Shown: one piece after another, positions 57,102 to 64,000 of the stretch | Layout: the number at the start of each line of letters is the position of its first letter | Position numbering within the stretch: position 1 is the stretch's first letter | From: Herbiconiux aconitum | Lineage (GTDB): Bacteria; Actinomycetota; Actinomycetes; Actinomycetales; Microbacteriaceae | NCBI RefSeq assembly: GCF_024979235.1 | Contig: NZ_JANLCM010000001.1 | Span: 1,674,001-1,738,000 of the forward strand | Direction: 5' to 3' | Length of the DNA stretch: 64,000 nt | Translations under genes and position numbers: made by a program | Notes under the pieces: model-generated | The model's input: the letters and a program-made list of their open reading frames with translations, nothing else | The model's database searches: none | Told to the model about the DNA's origin: nothing

Positions 57102-57204
57102 GAGCAACACCCTAGAGGCGACCGCCGACATCCGATCGTCGCCTCGCGAATGGTGCAGATCCGCACCTCTTTACACAGCGCGGCGAGGACAGGATGCTGG
57201 GTCA

Positions 57205-57930
57205 GTGAAGATCCTCCGCGGCGCCGAACCGACCCGGCTCGACGCCCTCGTCGACGCCGCCTTCGCGTTCGCCATCACCCTGCTCGTGCTCTGGAACGAC
57301 CGCCTGCCGAACGACTTCGAGTCGCTCGTGGCGATCTTCGGTCTCATCCCGAGCTTCGCGGCGAGCTTCGCGCTCATCTCCTTCTTCTGGTGGCAGCAGG
57401 TGCGCTGGTCGCGCAATCACCGGGTGGAGGACAACCTCTCCACCGTGCTGTCGCTCGCGCTGGTGTTCGTGGTGCTGATCTTCGTCTTCCCGCTACGGAT
57501 CATGTCGTCGACGTTCCTCAGCTGGATCACCGCAGGCTTCCTGCCCACCCCCTTCGAGGGCGACCTCGACGGCCGGGTACTGTGCGTGCTCTTCCTCACC
57601 TACGGCCTCGCGTTCGCGAGCATGTCGGCGTGCGTGTTCGGTCTCTACCGCCACAGCCGGAGTGTGCGGATGCGCGGTGCAGCACCCGCAGACGACAGCG
57701 TCGTCGACGCCGCGGTCGGCGCATCCGTCGCTCTCGTCTTCACGGTGGTGGGCCTGCTCTCGGCGGCGCTGGCCGGCGCCTTCCTGCTGGCGGGCGTGAC
57801 GAACGTCTGGGTGCTCACCATCGCGGGCTGGGTCTACTTCCTGCTGCTCCTCACCGGTGTCGTCGGCGCCCAGGTGCGCCGCCGCGGGGCAACCAGGGGC
57901 GAAACGCAGGAGAAGCCGACCCGCGCCTGA
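57205..57930 (+). CDS. TMEM175-like (DUF1211) potassium channel protein
   Basis: A 241-residue membrane protein with about six transmembrane segments. The start TRLDALVDAAFAFAITLLVL corresponds to the TMEM175 signature, in which a Phe-Ser pair near the pore is normally conserved; here it reads Leu-Val, so channel selectivity may differ. Bacterial DUF1211 proteins conduct K+ in related cases. GTG 57205 was chosen; longer frames upstream run through radA in reverse. Confidence 0.75.
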   Translation: MKILRGAEPTRLDALVDAAFAFAITLLVLWNDRLPNDFESLVAIFGLIPSFAASFALISFFWWQQVRWSRNHRVEDNLSTVLSLALVFVVLIFVFPLRIMSSTFLSWITAGFLPTPFEGDLDGRVLCVLFLTYGLAFASMSACVFGLYRHSRSVRMRGAAPADDSVVDAAVGASVALVFTVVGLLSAALAGAFLLAGVTNVWVLTIAGWVYFLLLLTGVVGAQVRRRGATRGETQEKPTRA

Positions 57931-57935
57931 TCAGC

Positions 57936-58718
57936 TCAGTCGTCGAGCTCGAGGTCGACGAGCACCTGACCGGCCTTGCCCTTGGCGGCCAGCGTGGCGG
58001 CCCGCTCGGCGAGGCGGCGGCGCACCTCGACCTGCGCGTCTTCGACGAACTGCGGATCGAGGGCCGCGCTCGGGAAATGCGGGTCGCCGTGGTACTTCTC
58101 GATGTAGGCGTCGAGCTCAGGGCCCGACTCCCACGAGGTGATGAGGCAGTAGCGCGGCTCGGGGCCCTTCTGCCAGACCGCGTGCCAGAAGCGCTGGGTG
58201 TCGACGATGACCTGCCGCCCGGCGGGGAGCGAGATGCGCACCTCGGTCTCGGGGTCGAAGCGGTCTTCGCGCAGGATCAGGAAGGACTCCGGGTCGTCGG
58301 AGAGGTTGAAGAAGCCGCGCACGATCCAACCGGTGCCGTCGGGGTTCAGACGGTTGTTGTCGTCTTGGTGCAGGTTGTAGAGCGCGGTGGGGTAGGTGTC
58401 GGGCTGCAATTCGATCACGCGGCAGCGGCCGATGTTCGCGCCGGGTTCCTCGGCACGGGCCTTCAGGATGGGGGCCTTCTCGACGTTCGCCTGCACCCAG
58501 ACGCCGTCTTTGTCGGTGCGGGGAGGGGTGTGGTTCCAGAAGCCGTTGCACTCCATGTCGCCGAACGCGCTCGCGAGCGGTGCGAAGCGGGTGTCGCCGG
58601 AGGATTTCCAGTCGACGTATTCGAGGTCGAGCCATTCCTGGGGGTCGGCGGCCTGGTCGTAGGAGTCGAGGACGACGTAACCGGTCTCTTCGAATGCTGT
58701 CGAGCGAACGTAGCTCAT
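57936..58718 (-). CDS. 2OG-Fe(II) oxygenase-like protein, probably iron-regulated
   Basis: A 260-residue cytosolic protein. LYNLHQDDNNRLNPDGTGW carries an H-x-D pair and TQRFWHAVWQKG a distal His with downstream Arg, the pattern of a non-haem iron 2-oxoglutarate oxygenase facial triad. I do not recognise a named family. The start is ATG 58718. The upstream region holds a good DtxR/IdeR-type box (58772-58790), so expression should rise when iron is scarce (inference). It converges with the TMEM175-like gene. Confidence 0.62.
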   Translation of the reverse strand: MSYVRSTAFEETGYVVLDSYDQAADPQEWLDLEYVDWKSSGDTRFAPLASAFGDMECNGFWNHTPPRTDKDGVWVQANVEKAPILKARAEEPGANIGRCRVIELQPDTYPTALYNLHQDDNNRLNPDGTGWIVRGFFNLSDDPESFLILREDRFDPETEVRISLPAGRQVIVDTQRFWHAVWQKGPEPRYCLITSWESGPELDAYIEKYHGDPHFPSAALDPQFVEDAQVEVRRRLAERAATLAAKGKAGQVLVDLELDD

Positions 58719-58771
58719 CGGCGAAATGGGCCCTTCCAGTTTGAGAACAAGCGCGTTGTAACATGCTCTAC

Positions 58772-58790
58772 TTAGGCAAGGCTAACACGC
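58772..58790. promoter_or_regulatory. DtxR/IdeR-type iron box
   Basis: TTAGGCAAGGCTAAC followed by ACGC matches the consensus TTAGGTTAGSCTAACCTAA at 13 of 19 positions, including TTAGG and the AGGCTAAC core. It lies 54 bp upstream of the dioxygenase-like gene (minus strand) and 76 bp upstream of the DUF6855-type gene (plus strand), so either could be the target. Confidence 0.6.
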
Positions 58791-58865
58791 TGCCCAGCGC
58801 CGGGCAGGGGTCGAAAACAGGCGTACGTCTTCCCGTCGGGACGCGCGCGGAGGACAATGCGGAGC

Positions 58866-59267
58866 ATGGCATCCGGAACCCCAGAAGACCCATGGCAGCT
58901 CAGCACCGCACCGGGCTCGTCGGCTTACACGATGTACCGCGACGAGGCTGCCGACCCGCCCGCGCTGGTGTGTCAGGTCGGGTCGACCACCCTGAAATAT
59001 CACCTGAGTGCGATCGAGGATCTGCACGCGTGGCTGAAAGAGCAGAACGGCTGGGTGCCGCTCGGCGCGGCCGACGAGCAGAAGGTCGCGGCCGAAGGGT
59101 CGGTGGAGGCGTGGGGCCGCTCCGAGCAGAACCCGGTGGGCGGCTGGTACGGGTTGCGCAAGGGCTACCGCGGACGGTTCGGCATGTACTTGCCGCCGCT
59201 GCTCGAAGAGCTCGGACTGGTGGAGCTCACCCACGACGCCCGCAACAATTCGGTGCGCGCGCTCTAA
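58866..59267 (+). CDS. DUF6855-type hypothetical protein
   Basis: A 133-residue cytosolic protein with conserved-looking segments DPWQLSTAPGSSAYTMYRDE, VCQVGSTTLKYHLSAIEDLHAWLKEQ and GGWYGLRKGYRGRFGMYLPPLLEELGL. This combination is found in a widespread actinobacterial family (DUF6855) of unknown function. ATG 58866 was preferred over ATG 58857, three codons upstream, by family start; a GGAGG ribosome-binding site lies just before 58857. Confidence 0.75.
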   Translation: MASGTPEDPWQLSTAPGSSAYTMYRDEAADPPALVCQVGSTTLKYHLSAIEDLHAWLKEQNGWVPLGAADEQKVAAEGSVEAWGRSEQNPVGGWYGLRKGYRGRFGMYLPPLLEELGLVELTHDARNNSVRAL

Positions 59268-59382
59268 GCGGACAGGCGAGCCGCACGAGGCGGATCGACG
59301 TAAACTGAAGTGACTGGCGACGACGGCAGGAGCACCGACACCCAGCAGACCCGCACCACTCGCTCGACCCAAGGAGGCGACT

Positions 59383-61005
59383 TTGACCGATGACGTATCT
59401 GGAGCCCCCCATCTCGAATCCGTATTGCGTGTCGCATCGACGCATCCGATCGCTCTCGACCGTGGCGACCTCGTTCTTCGCAAAGGCCAGCTGACCCTTC
59501 TCAACGGGCACTCCACCCCGCGGCAGTCGATGATCGAAGATCTGCTCTTCATCGCCGATGCGCTCGACGCGGCGCACGTTCCCTTCTTGCTCGTGCGCGG
59601 CAACGACGAGCGCCCGGTGCTCGCCGTGCGCTGGAGCGACCGCAAGCGGGCCAAGTCGGCGTTGCTCGAAGCCATGGCCGACGAGCCCTTCTACTCCAAG
59701 GCGCCGGGTGCACCGGCCCTCCTGGTGGCCGACGGCAAGCTCTCCCGCGATCCGAAGGCGCGCGTCATGCGGCTGTTCCGGCCCCGGATCGAGCCGATCG
59801 GGCGGCTGCGCTACGGCGTCGGGTCGGCCGTGCAGCTGGAGTTCTGGCGCGAGAACGGCGACGTCTTCGAAGCGCCGCTGGAGAACTCGCTCACCCGCCG
59901 ACTGATTCCGCGCGAGGAGATGGCCGAGACCACGGTCGATCTCTTCGGCCGCACCTGGACGACCATCGAGGGCATGTTCTCAGCGCTCGCCAGCGACATC
60001 GACTTCGACGTCGACATCGTGTTCTCGTGGGTCGACGGCACGGCCATCGAGTTCCAGCGCGCGCGGGCCAAGCGCATGGCGAGCTACGTGGTGGGCGACG
60101 GCGACGACTCCGAGGCTCGCTACCGCCAGATCGACGAGCTGAAGTACGCGCTCCGCAGCGTCTACACCTTCGCCCCGTGGGTGCGCCGCATCTTCATCGC
60201 CACCGACTCGCCGAAGCCCGAGTGGCTGGCCGACGACCCCCGGGTCACCATCATGCCGAGCGAGGAGTTCTTCCGCGACCCGTCAGATCTGCCCACGCAC
60301 AACTCGCACGCCGTCGAGTCGCAGCTGCACCGCATCCCGGGGCTCTCGGAGCATTTCCTCTACTCCAACGACGACATGTTCTTCGGTCGCCCGGTGAAAC
60401 CCGATTTGTTCTTCTCGCCCGGTGGCATCACGAAGTTCGTCGAGGCCGACACCCGCATCGGTCTCGGTGCGAACGCCCTGCACCGCAGCGGTTTCGAGAA
60501 TGCCGCGCGTGTCAACCGCGAGCTCTTGCAGCAGCGCTTCGGCCGCGTCACCACCCGCCACCTCGAGCACTGCGCGGCGCCGCTGCGCAAGAGCGTGCTG
60601 TTCGAGATGGAGCAGGAGTTCGCCGACGCCTTCGCGCGCACGGCTGCGAGCCCGTTCCGGTCGGCCACCGACATCTCGGTGACGAACTCGTTCTACCACT
60701 ACTACGCGCTGATGACCGGTCGTGCCGTGGTGCAGACGGATGCGAAGGTCAAGTACATCGAGACCACGCTCCGCTCCGCGCTCAAAGAGATGGACGTGCT
60801 GCTGAAGAAGCGGTCGATGGACATGTTCTGCCTCAATGACGGATCGAAGCCCGAGATCGAGGTCGAGGAGCGCACGAGCGCGGTCATCTCGTTCCTCGAG
60901 CGCTACTTCCCGTTCCCGGCACCGTGGGAGAAGACCGAGGTCACGCTCCCGTCGGCAGCAGGATCGGCATCGTCATCGGCGGTTCTGGCGATACCCGCGG
61001 GCTGA
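59383..61005 (+). CDS. Stealth-family phosphotransferase
   Basis: A 540-residue protein with the Stealth conserved regions in order: [19 protein letters not shown] (CR1), [26 protein letters not shown] then [10 protein letters not shown] (CR2), [30 protein letters not shown] (CR2-3), and [18 protein letters not shown] with [14 protein letters not shown] (CR3/4). Stealth enzymes transfer hexose-1-phosphate units into surface phosphoglycans. The N-terminal ~180 residues are an extra domain. TTG 59383 follows AAGGAGG at good spacing. The last 65 bp overlap the convergent phosphodiesterase gene. TAAACT (59301-59306) may be a -10 box. Confidence 0.9.
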   Translation: MTDDVSGAPHLESVLRVASTHPIALDRGDLVLRKGQLTLLNGHSTPRQSMIEDLLFIADALDAAHVPFLLVRGNDERPVLAVRWSDRKRAKSALLEAMADEPFYSKAPGAPALLVADGKLSRDPKARVMRLFRPRIEPIGRLRYGVGSAVQLEFWRENGDVFEAPLENSLTRRLIPREEMAETTVDLFGRTWTTIEGMFSALASDIDFDVDIVFSWVDGTAIEFQRARAKRMASYVVGDGDDSEARYRQIDELKYALRSVYTFAPWVRRIFIATDSPKPEWLADDPRVTIMPSEEFFRDPSDLPTHNSHAVESQLHRIPGLSEHFLYSNDDMFFGRPVKPDLFFSPGGITKFVEADTRIGLGANALHRSGFENAARVNRELLQQRFGRVTTRHLEHCAAPLRKSVLFEMEQEFADAFARTAASPFRSATDISVTNSFYHYYALMTGRAVVQTDAKVKYIETTLRSALKEMDVLLKKRSMDMFCLNDGSKPEIEVEERTSAVISFLERYFPFPAPWEKTEVTLPSAAGSASSSAVLAIPAG

Positions 61006-61885
61006 CCGCATCGGCGATCGTGACACCGAGCGTCGCGAGTCGGAGACGGGTCTCCTCGGCCGTGATGTGGTCGAGTGCCGGGTAGCTGCCCACCGGCACC
61101 ACCGAGTGCAGCACGGTGTTCTCGTAGACGTGCACGAGGTTGAAGGCCTGAGCGCCGGCGCGGCCCTTCGTGCCACCGATCTGCACGTTGAGGTCTTGCG
61201 TGTAGCAGGTGGCGCTGGCGACCGAGACCGGGATGCCCGCGAAGGTGGCGGTGGTGGAGTAGTGCAGGTGACCGGCGATGATCGAGCGCACGTCGGAGCC
61301 CTCGAGCACCTCGGCGAGGCCCTTCTGATCGCGGAGCTCCACGGCGACGGCGAGGTCGAGCACGCTCGGCACCGGCGGGTGGTGCAGGGCGAGGATCGTG
61401 CCGTGCGGCGACGGTGAGGCGAGTTCCTCGGCCAGCCAGTCGAGTTGTGCGCCCGAGACCTCGCCGTGGTGGTGACCCGGAACCGTCGAGTCGAGCGTGA
61501 TGACCCGAAGACCGTTCACGTCGTAGACGCGGTCGACGGCGCGGGTGCTCGGCATCTCGCCGAACAGCCCTTCGCGAAAGGCGGCGCGGTCGTCGTGGTT
61601 GCCCATCACCCAGATCACCTGGGCGCCGAGCCGCGCGGCCGCCGGCTCGACGATCGCGCGGAGCCGCTCATAGGCATCCGGTTCGCCCTTGTCGGCCAGA
61701 TCGCCGGTGAAGACGATGGCTTCGGGGCGGCCACCGGAGGCCTCCAGCTCGGCGAACACCTCGCGCAGGTGGGCCTCGCTGTCGACGGTGCCGTAGAGCT
61801 TGCCACCCCCGGCGAGCAGGTGCGTGTCACTCAAGTGAAGGAGGAAATGGTTCGGCCTCGGGTACTCGGCCGTTCTGATAGTCAC
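60941..61885 (-). CDS. Metallophosphoesterase (CpdA-like phosphodiesterase)
   Basis: A 314-residue calcineurin-like phosphoesterase. Metal-binding motifs are [48 protein letters not shown] and [14 protein letters not shown], in the usual order. Members hydrolyse cAMP or other cyclic nucleotides. GTG 61885 was chosen (GGAAG five bases upstream; product starts [20 protein letters not shown]); GTG 61957 is an alternative. The 3' end overlaps the Stealth gene on the other strand. Confidence 0.85.
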   Translation of the reverse strand: MTIRTAEYPRPNHFLLHLSDTHLLAGGGKLYGTVDSEAHLREVFAELEASGGRPEAIVFTGDLADKGEPDAYERLRAIVEPAAARLGAQVIWVMGNHDDRAAFREGLFGEMPSTRAVDRVYDVNGLRVITLDSTVPGHHHGEVSGAQLDWLAEELASPSPHGTILALHHPPVPSVLDLAVAVELRDQKGLAEVLEGSDVRSIIAGHLHYSTTATFAGIPVSVASATCYTQDLNVQIGGTKGRAGAQAFNLVHVYENTVLHSVVPVGSYPALDHITAEETRLRLATLGVTIADAVSPRVSPEPPMTMPILLPTGA

Positions 61886-61996
61886 AAGACTTCCATTCGG
61901 ATGAGGTGCGGGCTCCAGGGTTGTCGCCCGTCCGTGGTGCTGTTCCGACTCAAGCACGCGAAAGTGAACGTTTGGGTGACGTCAGGTGGCGAGTCG

Positions 61997-62683
61997 TCAG
62001 TGAGAGTCCTGATCGTTGCCTGGAGCGGGGTCGTGCTCCCGCTCGCGAGCGCGCGGCCGGATCTTCTCGTTGATGAACGACACGATCGTGGCTGTCGCCA
62101 CGCCGAGGATGGCGACCCCGCCGAACATGAGCACGACCGCGAGGGTGCGCCCGAGGATGGTGACGGGAACGTAGTCGCCGTAACCGACCGTCGTCATCGT
62201 CACGCAGGCCCACCAGATGGCGTCGCCGAAGGTCGTGATCGTGGCCCCGGGTGCGTTGCGCTCGGCGGCGAGTTCGGCCAGCGCGATCGAATAGACGAAG
62301 AGGATCACGAAGAGTGCGGCATAGATGATGATGGTCGTGCGAACGGAGCCACCGCTGCGCCGACGGAAGTACGGGATGTCGCGCAGCCGCGTGAGCAGAA
62401 GGAACGGGCGGAACACCGGAACCAGCACCGAGAGCAGGTCGAGCGGTGTCGACCGGAAGAACGCGCCCTTGTCGGTCGCCAGCACCAGCCGCACCACGTA
62501 GTCGACGGCGAAGCTCAGCCAGATCACGAAGAGGGTGATGCTGAGGGCCAGCGTGCCCCCTGGGGCCATCTCCGGGGTCAGCACCTGCACCGTGTAGAGC
62601 ACGATGAACACCATCGAGAGCACGACGAGGGGCACGGATGTCGTGGTCTCCCACTTCCGGCGTCGATCCTCGTCTTTCGCCAT
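61997..62683 (-). CDS. Voltage-gated-type potassium channel
   Basis: A 228-residue six-transmembrane ion channel. The pore filter TMTTVGYGDYVPVT is complete, and the charged segment RPFLLLTRLRDIPYFRR resembles an S4-like helix with only a few Arg. The N-terminus starts MAKDEDRRRKWETTTSVPL after GAGGAG. The C-terminus is short and polar with no RCK domain. It selects K+ and probably sets membrane potential. Confidence 0.9.
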   Translation of the reverse strand: MAKDEDRRRKWETTTSVPLVVLSMVFIVLYTVQVLTPEMAPGGTLALSITLFVIWLSFAVDYVVRLVLATDKGAFFRSTPLDLLSVLVPVFRPFLLLTRLRDIPYFRRRSGGSVRTTIIIYAALFVILFVYSIALAELAAERNAPGATITTFGDAIWWACVTMTTVGYGDYVPVTILGRTLAVVLMFGGVAILGVATATIVSFINEKIRPRAREREHDPAPGNDQDSH

Positions 62684-62735
62684 GTCCGTCTCCTCGGTCG
62701 GCATCAGGATGACACGGAACGGTTGCCGGAAAGAG

Positions 62736-62741
62736 TAAGTT
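62736..62741 (+). promoter_or_regulatory. -10 box TAAGTT before a leaderless hydrolase gene
   Basis: TAAGTT lies six bases before GTG 62748. No good -35 box is at standard spacing. Confidence 0.4.
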
Positions 62742-62747
62742 GGGGGC

Positions 62748-63656
62748 GTGTTGGACCCGGCCCTGGAAGCGAAACGACTCGCGGTCAGTCGCGACGAGAA
62801 CCTTCCTGACATCGACTGGGTGACCCCTCCCACGGGTGCGGTCACCTCCACCTTCCACGCACCGAGCGGCGATCTCGCGGTGATCTCAATGGGCGACCCG
62901 GCGCATCCGAGGGTCGTGCTCGTGGCCGGCGCCACGGGGTCGAAAGAGGACTTCCACTTCATCATGCCGGAGCTCGTGGCCGCCGGCTTCTACGTGCAGA
63001 GCTACGACCTCGCGGGGCAGTTCGAGTCGCACGCGGCGGGGCCGTGGAACCTCTCGCCGCCGCAACAGCACTACACGCTCGAGCTCTTCGTCGACGACAT
63101 GATCGCCTTCTTGTCGGCGGGAACGGCGCCCGTGCACCTGCTCGGCTACTCCTTCGCGGGGGTGGTGGCCGGGGTCGTGGTGACGTCTCGACCCGATCTC
63201 GTGGCGAGCCTGACCCTCCTCGGCACGCCGCCCGATCCGGGGCTGAGTTTCGCCGGAGTGAAACGGATCGGTCGATTCGCCGATTTCGCGACGCCCGCCG
63301 CGGCGGCGAACCTGATGCGCTGGGGCGTGCAGGTGAACGTGCTGCGGGTTCGGCCGGGTCGGCTGAAGTTCGTGCGCGACCGCTTCCACCTCACGCGGCG
63401 CGATTCGCACCGCGACATCATGGACATCATGATGCAGGCCCCGGATGTCGAAGCCGCGCTCGCGGCCGTCGACATCCCGATGGCCGTTGCCGTGGGCGAG
63501 CACGACCTCTGGCCGCTCGCCCGGCACGCGCGCTTCGCGGAGGCCATCGGCGCTTCCATCTGCGTCTACCGCACGGGGCACAGCCCCTGTGAAGACGCGC
63601 CCTACGAGCTGAGCGGCGACCTGCTGGCGCTGTACGCGAAGGCGTCGTCCCGATAA
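62748..63656 (+). CDS. Alpha/beta hydrolase
   Basis: A 302-residue alpha/beta hydrolase fold protein. The nucleophile elbow is LLGYSFAGVVAGVVV; VVLVAGATGSKEDFHFIMPELV is the oxyanion region. The acidic residue is likely in GEHDLWPL and the His in TGHSPCEDAPYE. The N-terminal ~45 residues lack similarity. The substrate is unknown. Its TAA stop (63654-63656) lies in the left arm of a hairpin shared with the convergent gene. Confidence 0.85.
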   Translation: MLDPALEAKRLAVSRDENLPDIDWVTPPTGAVTSTFHAPSGDLAVISMGDPAHPRVVLVAGATGSKEDFHFIMPELVAAGFYVQSYDLAGQFESHAAGPWNLSPPQQHYTLELFVDDMIAFLSAGTAPVHLLGYSFAGVVAGVVVTSRPDLVASLTLLGTPPDPGLSFAGVKRIGRFADFATPAAAANLMRWGVQVNVLRVRPGRLKFVRDRFHLTRRDSHRDIMDIMMQAPDVEAALAAVDIPMAVAVGEHDLWPLARHARFAEAIGASICVYRTGHSPCEDAPYELSGDLLALYAKASSR

Positions 63657-63717
63657 CTACAGAAATGCGTGCAAGCGATGCCCTATACGGCGTCGGTCTC
63701 ACGCATTTGCGTAGTTA
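63654..63717. repeat. Long hairpin overlapping two convergent gene ends
   Basis: Arms 63654-63671 and 63700-63717 pair at 16 of 18 positions with a 28-nt loop. The left arm contains the hydrolase stop codon, and the right arm with part of the loop codes for the last residues of the convergent glycosyltransferase gene. It is well placed as a bidirectional terminator but, in stem length, resembles the other palindromic elements of this window. Confidence 0.65.
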
Positions 63718-64000
63718 CCAGCCGCGCCGCGGCTTTGCGGGCCGCGCGGCGGCGCGACCAGCGCTGCCACGGCCATTGCCCGGGCAGATTCACGCCGATG
63801 GTGCGGAAGGCCCAGCCCAGCCGCCGCATGAATCCCTTGTAGCTGTGGAACGGGCGGCCCGAGATCGGCATGACGAGGGTGGAGTCGTATTCGACGATCA
63901 TGTCGGGCAGCAGGTGGTAGGTGATGTCGAGGTCGTCGTGCACCCGGCGGTCGGTGCGGTGCACGGTGTCGCGGATGCGCATCCAGGCATCCCGTCGCAT
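63683..64000 (-). CDS. Glycosyltransferase family 2, C-terminal part (cut by window edge)
   Basis: The last 105 residues of a protein whose start lies beyond the window. VHRTDRRVHDDLDITYHLLP contains the ED/DD-type motif and VEYDSTLVMPISGRPFHSYKGFMRR matches the end of the GT2 core. A basic tail, WSRRRAARKAAARL, follows. Together with the Stealth gene 2.7 kb away it hints at surface polysaccharide functions nearby (inference). Confidence 0.6.
   Translation of the reverse strand: MRRDAWMRIRDTVHRTDRRVHDDLDITYHLLPDMIVEYDSTLVMPISGRPFHSYKGFMRRLGWAFRTIGVNLPGQWPWQRWSRRRAARKAAARLVTTQMRETDAV

Noticed and set aside
54588-58775. A very long plus-strand open frame of about 1,395 codons.
   Set aside because: It has Arg/His/Pro-rich out-of-frame composition and runs across the carboxylesterase, radA and other well-supported genes in the wrong frame.

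Overview
The window is high-G+C DNA with GTG/ATG/TTG starts, four-base ATGA/GTGA gene overlaps, frequent GGATGC/GCATCC words and -10 boxes lying 6-8 nt before start codons (leaderless style). The gene order ppa-tilS-hpt-ftsH-folE-folP-folB-folK-DUF3180-PH-PH-panC-lysS...clpC-argA...radA is actinobacterial, and the overall character fits Microbacteriaceae (inference; no rRNA is present). It is a chromosomal segment. I see no phage, insertion sequence, CRISPR array or rRNA.

Layout. 1-8.0 kb: an AraC tail and a VOC protein, a histidine kinase/response regulator pair, a PPOX oxidoreductase, an HTH-MNT/HEPN toxin-antitoxin pair, DUF4287, and an ABC exporter with a GbsR/MarR-type regulator and a perfect palindrome at its promoter. 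8.0-13.4 kb: a DRGH nuclease, SecA2, a KAS III enzyme and three minus-strand tRNAs (Glu, Asp, Phe) with two terminators. 13.4-16.5 kb: tandem duplicated M23 endopeptidases and an unusual 450-bp intergenic region full of structured repeats. 16.5-32.3 kb: the housekeeping block (pyrophosphatase, tRNA-lysidine synthetase, HPRT, FtsH, folate synthesis, two PH-domain membrane proteins, pantothenate synthetase, a large LuxR-type ATPase regulator, LysRS). 32.3-40.8 kb: small membrane proteins, cardiolipin synthase, a PH protein of lower G+C, pirin, ClpC, N-acetylglutamate synthase, a DksA-like zinc finger and a Nudix enzyme. 40.8-46.8 kb: a molybdenum-cofactor unit (FdhF-type oxidoreductase, FdhD, MobA-DUF6457 fusion, MoeA). 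46.8-52.7 kb: a GAF regulator, MFS exporter, AraC regulator, aldehyde dehydrogenase and DUF779. 52.7-64 kb: a carboxylesterase, RadA, a TMEM175-like channel, a putatively iron-regulated dioxygenase-like protein, a Stealth phosphotransferase, a phosphodiesterase, a K+ channel, a hydrolase and the end of a glycosyltransferase.

The most unusual signal is a set of dispersed structured DNA repeats. One family (three copies at 16206, 17134 and 55650) has three arms based on AACGACGGAG with strictly conserved spacing of 29 and 34 nt; one copy lies in frame inside tilS. A second arrangement is a pair of inverted 83-bp units (16085-16167 and 16346-16428), each predicted to form two hairpins, with paired compensatory changes between the copies. 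Other long perfect or near-perfect hairpins sit at 27736, 29107 (in frame inside the LuxR-type regulator), 38779 and 63654. Together they look like a population of palindromic elements that spread between genes and sometimes into coding sequence.
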